DNA from: Planctomycetota bacterium | GTDB lineage: Bacteria; Planctomycetota; UBA1135; GCA-002686595 | Assembly: GCA_016779225.1 (NCBI GenBank) | Contig: JADHNZ010000010.1 | Location: 17,446-81,445, forward strand | Length of the DNA stretch: 64,000 nt | Direction of reading: 5' to 3' | Part shown: piece after piece, positions 60,101 through 64,000 of the stretch | Position numbering within the stretch: the stretch's first letter is position 1 | Layout of the letters: each line of letters opens with the position of its first letter | Made by a program: the position numbers and the translations under genes | Notes under the pieces: generated by a model | What the model saw: only the letters and a program-made list of their open reading frames with translations | Databases searched by the model: none | What the model was told of the DNA's origin: nothing

Positions 60101-61656
60101 AGGTCCTGCTGCTCCTTGGGTCGGTCCTGCTGGCCGCGGGGTGTTCCAGCCCCGGACCTCGGCCCGTGCCTCGCGGCGCGGGGCTCGAGCGCGCGGGGCG
60201 GTCCGCCGAGGACGCCCGCGTCGAGTGGACCCGCGAGGTGAGCCCGGCCCTGCCGCAGCCCGCCGTCCTGGGAAGCGCCCTCTACGAGCGCGCCCCCGGC
60301 GGCGCGCCTCGCACGCCGGTCACCCTCGAGCTGGACGCGGTGCTGGACGCGGTGCAGAGCCACTCGCCCCTGGTGCTCGCGGCCCTCGAGGAGCAGGCCC
60401 GAGCGGCCGCCGAGCTGCTCGGCGCCGAGGGAGGCTTCGACCTGCGGCTCAAGGGCAAGGGTGGGTTCACGGCGGAGGGGACCTATCCGAACGAGCGCGC
60501 CGAGCTGGGCCTGGAGCAGCCCTTGCGGCTAGGGGGAGCGAGCCTCCTCGGGGGCTATCGGATCGGTAGCGGCACCTTCGCGGACTACGACGACGGAGCG
60601 CGCACCAACACTGGCGGCGAGCTGTCGGCGGGGGTCTCGATCCCGCTGCTCCAGGGGCGGCGCGTGGACGCGCGTCGGGTCGCGGAGTGGCGCGCACTGC
60701 TCGAGGTGGAGCGCGCGAGTCCGCTGGTGGCGCAGAAGCGGCTCGAGCTCGACCTGAAGGCGACCGAGGCCTACTGGAAGTGGGTCGCCGCGGGGCGCAA
60801 GCGCGCTCTCGCCGAGTCCCTCCTGAACCTCGCGGAGCGCCGTCGCGACCAGGTCGACGCGGCCGTGGCCGAGGGCCAGCTGGCACTGATCGCAGCCACC
60901 GACAACCAGCGCAGCATCGTGGACCGTAGGGCCAAGCGCATCGCCAGCGAGCGCGAGCTCGAGCGCGCGGCCGTGGAGCTGTCCCTGTTCTGGCGTGGGC
61001 CCGATGGCGCCCCGCGCGTCCCGGAGCCTGGCGCGCTTCCCGCGGACTTTCCGGATCCGGTGGACCCCGCGCAGGTGCTCCTCGCGGATGACGAGGCCCG
61101 CGCCCTGAGCGAGCGGCCGGACCTGCGCGAGCGTCGGCTGGCCCTGCGCCAGGGCGAGCTGGAGGTGGAGCTCGCCGAGAACGCGACGCTGCCCGACCTG
61201 GATGTGCAGCTGCTGGCCTCCCAGGACCTCGGCGCTCCGACTGACCCGAAGGACTCCCTGGGGCCCTTCCAGTGGAAGGCTGGGGTCTCCCTCTCAGTAC
61301 CCCTGCAGCGTCGCAGCGCCCAGGGCAAGCTCGACGCGCTCGAGGCCAAGCTCCGCAAGGGGCGCAGGGAGCTCCAGTTCGCGCAGGAGCGCGCCGCCGC
61401 CGAGGTCCGCCAGGCGCGCTCCCTCGTGGAGCAGGCCTGGGAGCAGCTCGCGCAGGCCCGCGAGAATGTGCGCCTGGCGGAGCGGCTCGTGGAGGCGGAG
61501 CGCGTGCAGGTCGAGGCCGGAGCGAGCGACCTGTTCCGCCTGAACCTGCGTGAGCAGCAGCTGACCCTGGCCGTCTTGGGCCAGATCGAGGTCACCGCGG
61601 GCTACTTCCGCGCCCTCGCCCAGTACCGTGCCAGCCTGGGCGGCGCGCTCCCTTGA
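60097..61656 (+). CDS. TolC-like outer-membrane efflux lipoprotein
   Basis: GTG 60097 overlaps the HlyD stop. A lipobox (VLLAAGC, Cys16) is followed by two helical-hairpin repeats (from LDAVLDAVQSHSPLVLAALE and from DDEARALSERPDLRERRLAL) with beta strands (GGELSAGVSIPLLQGRRVDA and WKAGVSLSVPLQRRSAQGKL). This is the outer-membrane efflux protein pattern. It completes the exporter unit of regulator, ABC protein, HlyD and channel. The protein is 519 residues and intact, in contrast to the czcC-like gene at the other end of the window. Confidence 0.92.
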   Translation: MKVLLLLGSVLLAAGCSSPGPRPVPRGAGLERAGRSAEDARVEWTREVSPALPQPAVLGSALYERAPGGAPRTPVTLELDAVLDAVQSHSPLVLAALEEQARAAAELLGAEGGFDLRLKGKGGFTAEGTYPNERAELGLEQPLRLGGASLLGGYRIGSGTFADYDDGARTNTGGELSAGVSIPLLQGRRVDARRVAEWRALLEVERASPLVAQKRLELDLKATEAYWKWVAAGRKRALAESLLNLAERRRDQVDAAVAEGQLALIAATDNQRSIVDRRAKRIASERELERAAVELSLFWRGPDGAPRVPEPGALPADFPDPVDPAQVLLADDEARALSERPDLRERRLALRQGELEVELAENATLPDLDVQLLASQDLGAPTDPKDSLGPFQWKAGVSLSVPLQRRSAQGKLDALEAKLRKGRRELQFAQERAAAEVRQARSLVEQAWEQLAQARENVRLAERLVEAERVQVEAGASDLFRLNLREQQLTLAVLGQIEVTAGYFRALAQYRASLGGALP

Positions 61657-61672
61657 GCGGCGGCCCCGGCAG

Positions 61673-62206
61673 ATGACCCACCCCGCACCCTCCGCGCGCC
61701 TCCGCTTCGAGCCGATGGACAGCGCACACCGTGCCGCGCTGCTGGCCGTCTACGGAGACCTGCCGGCCATGCGCTGGGTGGGGGATGGCACCGCCATCAC
61801 CTAGGAGGAGTGCGACCAGTGGCTGGAGGTCACGGCGCGCAACCTCGCCACGCGCGGGTACGGGATGCTGGCGCTGTGCTCACGAGAGACGGGAGAGGTC
61901 CTGGGCTTCGCGGGCCTCGTGCACCCCGGTGGTCAGGAGGAGCCCGAGCTCAAGTACGCGCTGGGGCGAGCGTGGTGGGGCCAGGGGCTGGCGACCGAGG
62001 CGGGTGCGGCCCTGCTGGTCTGGGGGCGCGAGAGCCTGGGGATGGACCGCATCCAGGCCACCGTGGCCGAGGAGCACGCCGTCTCGCGGCGCGTGCTCGC
62101 GAAGCTCGGCATGGAACCCTGCGGGCGCGAGCTGGAGGACGACGGCTCCGTGACCCTCGTCTACGCCAGCACGGCCTCGCCCGAAGAGCCCGGCGCACGC
62201 GGCTAG
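61673..62206 (+). pseudogene. GNAT acetyltransferase interrupted by an in-frame amber codon
   Basis: From ATG 61673 the frame encodes 43 residues (MTHPAPSARLRFEPMDSAHR and on), then TAG at 61802-61804. It continues unshifted to 62206 with a clear RimJ/RimL-type GNAT domain: ALCSRETGEVLGFAGL, the acetyl-CoA loop WWGQGLATEAGAALLVW, and AVSRRVLAKLGM. Relatives read a Thr/Arg-Glu-Glu stretch at the break (here T-stop-E-E-C). One base change separates it from an intact 177-residue enzyme. It may be inactive, a sequence error, or restart downstream at ATG 61865. TAG is used elsewhere here as a normal stop, so recoding is unlikely. Confidence 0.8.
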
Positions 62207-62244
62207 GGACCCTGTCCGCTCGCGCGGACCCCTAAGCTGGGCCC

Positions 62245-64000
62245 ATGCGGTCGCGACCCTCTCCCTGCCTCCCTCGCGCGTCGGCCCCTGCCGCGCTGCT
62301 CCTCGTGCTCGCGGCCTGCGCTGCTCCGCCCGCACCGGCTCCTGCCACGGAGCCTGCCGAGAGCGTGCGCGCGCGCAATGTGATCGTCGTCATGACCGAC
62401 GACCAGGGCTGGGGCGACCTCTCCCTGCACGGCAACCCCGTGCTCACGACGCCGGCCCTCGATCGCCTCGCGGCCGAGAGCGTCCAGCTGCAGCAGTTCT
62501 ATGTGCACCCGGTCTGCACGCCCACGCGCGCCGCGCTCTTCACCGGCCAGCAGCCCCAGCGCGGAACGGCGATCGACACCTACCGCGGGCGCGCCATGCT
62601 CGGGCCCGAGGCGATCACCGTGGCCGAGATCATGGGCGCCGCCGGCTGGGCCACCGGGCTGTTCGGGAAGTGGCACCTGGGTGACGCTGCGCCGCTGCGG
62701 CCCATGGACCAGGGCTTCGACCGCACGGTGGTGCACTGCGGCGGCGGCATTGGCCAGCCGTCTGACCCGGTGGGCGGCGAGGGGCGCTACACCAACCCCA
62801 TCCTCCAGGATCAGGGCGTGCCGACCCCGTTCGAGGGTTACTGCACCGAGGTCTACTTCCGCGAGGCCATGCGCTGGATGGACCTCTGTCAGCGCTCGGG
62901 CGAGCCGTTCTTCTGCGCCATCACGCCGAACGCCCCGCACACGCCGCTGCACGATGTCCCCGAGGACCTGTATGCCAAGTACAAGGCTCTCGACCTCTCG
63001 CCCGAGGCCTTCGCCGGCGAGCCCGGCTGGCCGGCGACCTACAAGGACGAGGACAACCTCGCGCGGCTCTTCGCCATGGTCGAGGACATCGATCGCAACA
63101 TGGCGGACCTGGTCGAGTTCCTGGATGCGAAGGGGCTGGCTCGGGACACCCTGCTCCTGTTCCTCTGCGACAACGGCCCCCAGGGCCGGCGCTGGAACCA
63201 GGGCCTGCGCGCGGCCAAGGGGGATATCCACGAGGGCGGCGTGCGCTCTCCGCTCTTCGCGCGCTGGCCGGCGGGCCTGCAGCCTGCGGTGCAGGCCGAG
63301 GGGTACGCGGCCCACATCGACCTGCTTCCCACCATCCTCGAGGCCTGCGGGATCGAGGCGGGGGGGCAGGTTGCCCTCGATGGCTTCAGCGCCCTCGGGC
63401 TGCTGCGCGGGGAGCCGCGCGCCGTGGAGGCCTCGCTCCAGCGCCCCCTCGTCATTCAGTGGGCCCGCGGTGACTTCCCGGTCCACGGCCACCACCTCTT
63501 CGTTCGCTTGGGGAGCGAGAAGCTCGTGCAGGAGACCAACCCCTGGGAGGAGCGCACGACACCCTCGGAGTGGAGCCCGGCCCTGTACGACCTGGACGAG
63601 GACCCCTTCGAGCGCACCAACCTCGCGGACGCGCGTCCGGAGCGGGTCGCCGCTCTCAGCGCCCACTACGACGCCTGGTACGAGGAGGTGACCGGACTGG
63701 CCGAGTGGCCGGCGCACCTGAAGGAGCCGGGCGCTCGCGAGCAAAGCCTGGCCCTGCGCTACGGGCCGCCGGCCATGCGGCTGGGTGGGCTCGGTGCCGA
63801 GCGCGTGGTCCTCACCAAGCAGGACTGGCGCCCCGGCCCCAACACGGGCTGGGGAAGCAATGGCTCCTGGACCGTGCGGTTCGCCGACAAGCGCCCGTGG
63901 AGGGCGCGGGTGATCCTGCAGCGCGACGCGGACCCCGAGCGCGTGGAGGTCGGCGTCAACTCCGGCGTCTGGACCTATGTCACCCACGAGGCCGAGGTGA
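62245..64000 (+). CDS. Lipoprotein sulfatase (type I), 3' end outside window
   Basis: ATG 62245 opens a frame that runs off the right edge with 585 codons and no stop. The leader ends LLLVLAAC (lipobox). The formylglycine motif is CTPTR (Cys91), preceded by the metal site MTDDQGWGDL and followed by GKWHLGDAAPLRP and CDNGPQGRRWNQGLR. These are typical of arylsulfatase A-like enzymes. The C-terminal part after residue 480 begins a further beta region (TGWGSNGSWTVRF). It hydrolyses sulfate esters, probably of algal or marine polysaccharides. Confidence 0.92.
   Translation, partial: MRSRPSPCLPRASAPAALLLVLAACAAPPAPAPATEPAESVRARNVIVVMTDDQGWGDLSLHGNPVLTTPALDRLAAESVQLQQFYVHPVCTPTRAALFTGQQPQRGTAIDTYRGRAMLGPEAITVAEIMGAAGWATGLFGKWHLGDAAPLRPMDQGFDRTVVHCGGGIGQPSDPVGGEGRYTNPILQDQGVPTPFEGYCTEVYFREAMRWMDLCQRSGEPFFCAITPNAPHTPLHDVPEDLYAKYKALDLSPEAFAGEPGWPATYKDEDNLARLFAMVEDIDRNMADLVEFLDAKGLARDTLLLFLCDNGPQGRRWNQGLRAAKGDIHEGGVRSPLFARWPAGLQPAVQAEGYAAHIDLLPTILEACGIEAGGQVALDGFSALGLLRGEPRAVEASLQRPLVIQWARGDFPVHGHHLFVRLGSEKLVQETNPWEERTTPSEWSPALYDLDEDPFERTNLADARPERVAALSAHYDAWYEEVTGLAEWPAHLKEPGAREQSLALRYGPPAMRLGGLGAERVVLTKQDWRPGPNTGWGSNGSWTVRFADKRPWRARVILQRDADPERVEVGVNSGVWTYVTHEAEV

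Noticed and set aside
1..64000. tRNA, rRNA or other structural RNA genes
   Set aside because: I looked for T-loop GTTCGA-like words with flanking stems and for conserved rRNA segments and found none that could be supported by eye.

Overview
The window is 64 kb of very GC-rich DNA (roughly 70 percent by eye), densely packed with protein genes. I see no rRNA, tRNA, CRISPR array, insertion sequence or origin. The gene content points to a marine or aquatic member of the Planctomycetota. Markers are three sulfatase-superfamily proteins, a planctomycete-type cytochrome c domain fused to an esterase, Asp/Asn/Gly-rich calcium-binding repeats of the DCNGNGxPD type, a 43-residue DUF5989 protein, BNR and FG-GAP propellers, and many lipoprotein signals. 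The phylum is an inference from gene families; I cannot place it more finely.

Layout. 1-8.3 kb: a secreted protein cut by the left edge (minus strand), then a His-rich czc/cus-type heavy-metal RND efflux operon. Its outer-membrane gene carries an in-frame amber codon and its adaptor gene a frameshift; the pump gene is intact. 8.4-16.7 kb: four secreted catabolic or surface proteins (FAD oxidoreductase, esterase-cytochrome-propeller fusion, sulfatase, BNR propeller). 16.8-20.0 kb, minus strand: a tightly overlapping trio (acyl-CoA-dehydrogenase-like flavoprotein, PhnD-like protein without signal peptide, TusA-like/diiron ferritin-like fusion) that I cannot match to a known pathway. 20.2-23.2 kb: GIDE-LemA, LemA and a sialate O-acetylesterase-like protein. 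23.8-26.1 kb: an unknown protein and a Gfo/Idh/MocA oxidoreductase. 26.1-34.4 kb, minus strand: a probable beta-1,3-glucan utilisation operon (sugar MFS transporter, GH16, a large GH94/149/161-like phosphorylase candidate, GH20). 34.7-38.4 kb: small membrane protein, sulfatase-like hydrolase, DUF1537 kinase and PdxA2, a four-carbon sugar-acid pathway. 38.6-43.6 kb: rnhC, SGNH hydrolase with DUF5989, and a beta-carbonic anhydrase-purE-purK operon. 43.6-47.8 kb: ornithine-cyclodeaminase-like enzyme, L-serine dehydratase, FG-GAP protein.

48.0-51.2 kb holds the most striking system. A photoactive yellow protein (PYP) with the chromophore Cys and the Tyr/Glu pocket conserved is encoded with a coiled-coil protein, an unknown helical protein, a shortened ANL (acyl-CoA ligase)-like protein and a soluble methyl-accepting chemotaxis protein. 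This looks like a self-contained blue-light signalling cassette. 51.2-54.1 kb: a large secreted PA14/LamG protein. 54.5-56.3 kb: a DEAD-box helicase with a highly structured leader. 56.4-61.7 kb: a winged-helix regulator with a perfect palindromic operator, followed by a type-I-secretion-like tripartite exporter whose ABC ATPase lacks its Walker A lysine. 61.7-64 kb: an acetyltransferase broken by an amber codon, and a sulfatase cut by the right edge.

Two convergent gene junctions (16.7 and 38.4 kb) hold tandem arrays with different units. In each, the array is continuous with the last codons and stop of a flanking gene, so that stop is copied through it. I read these as minisatellites seeded at gene ends.
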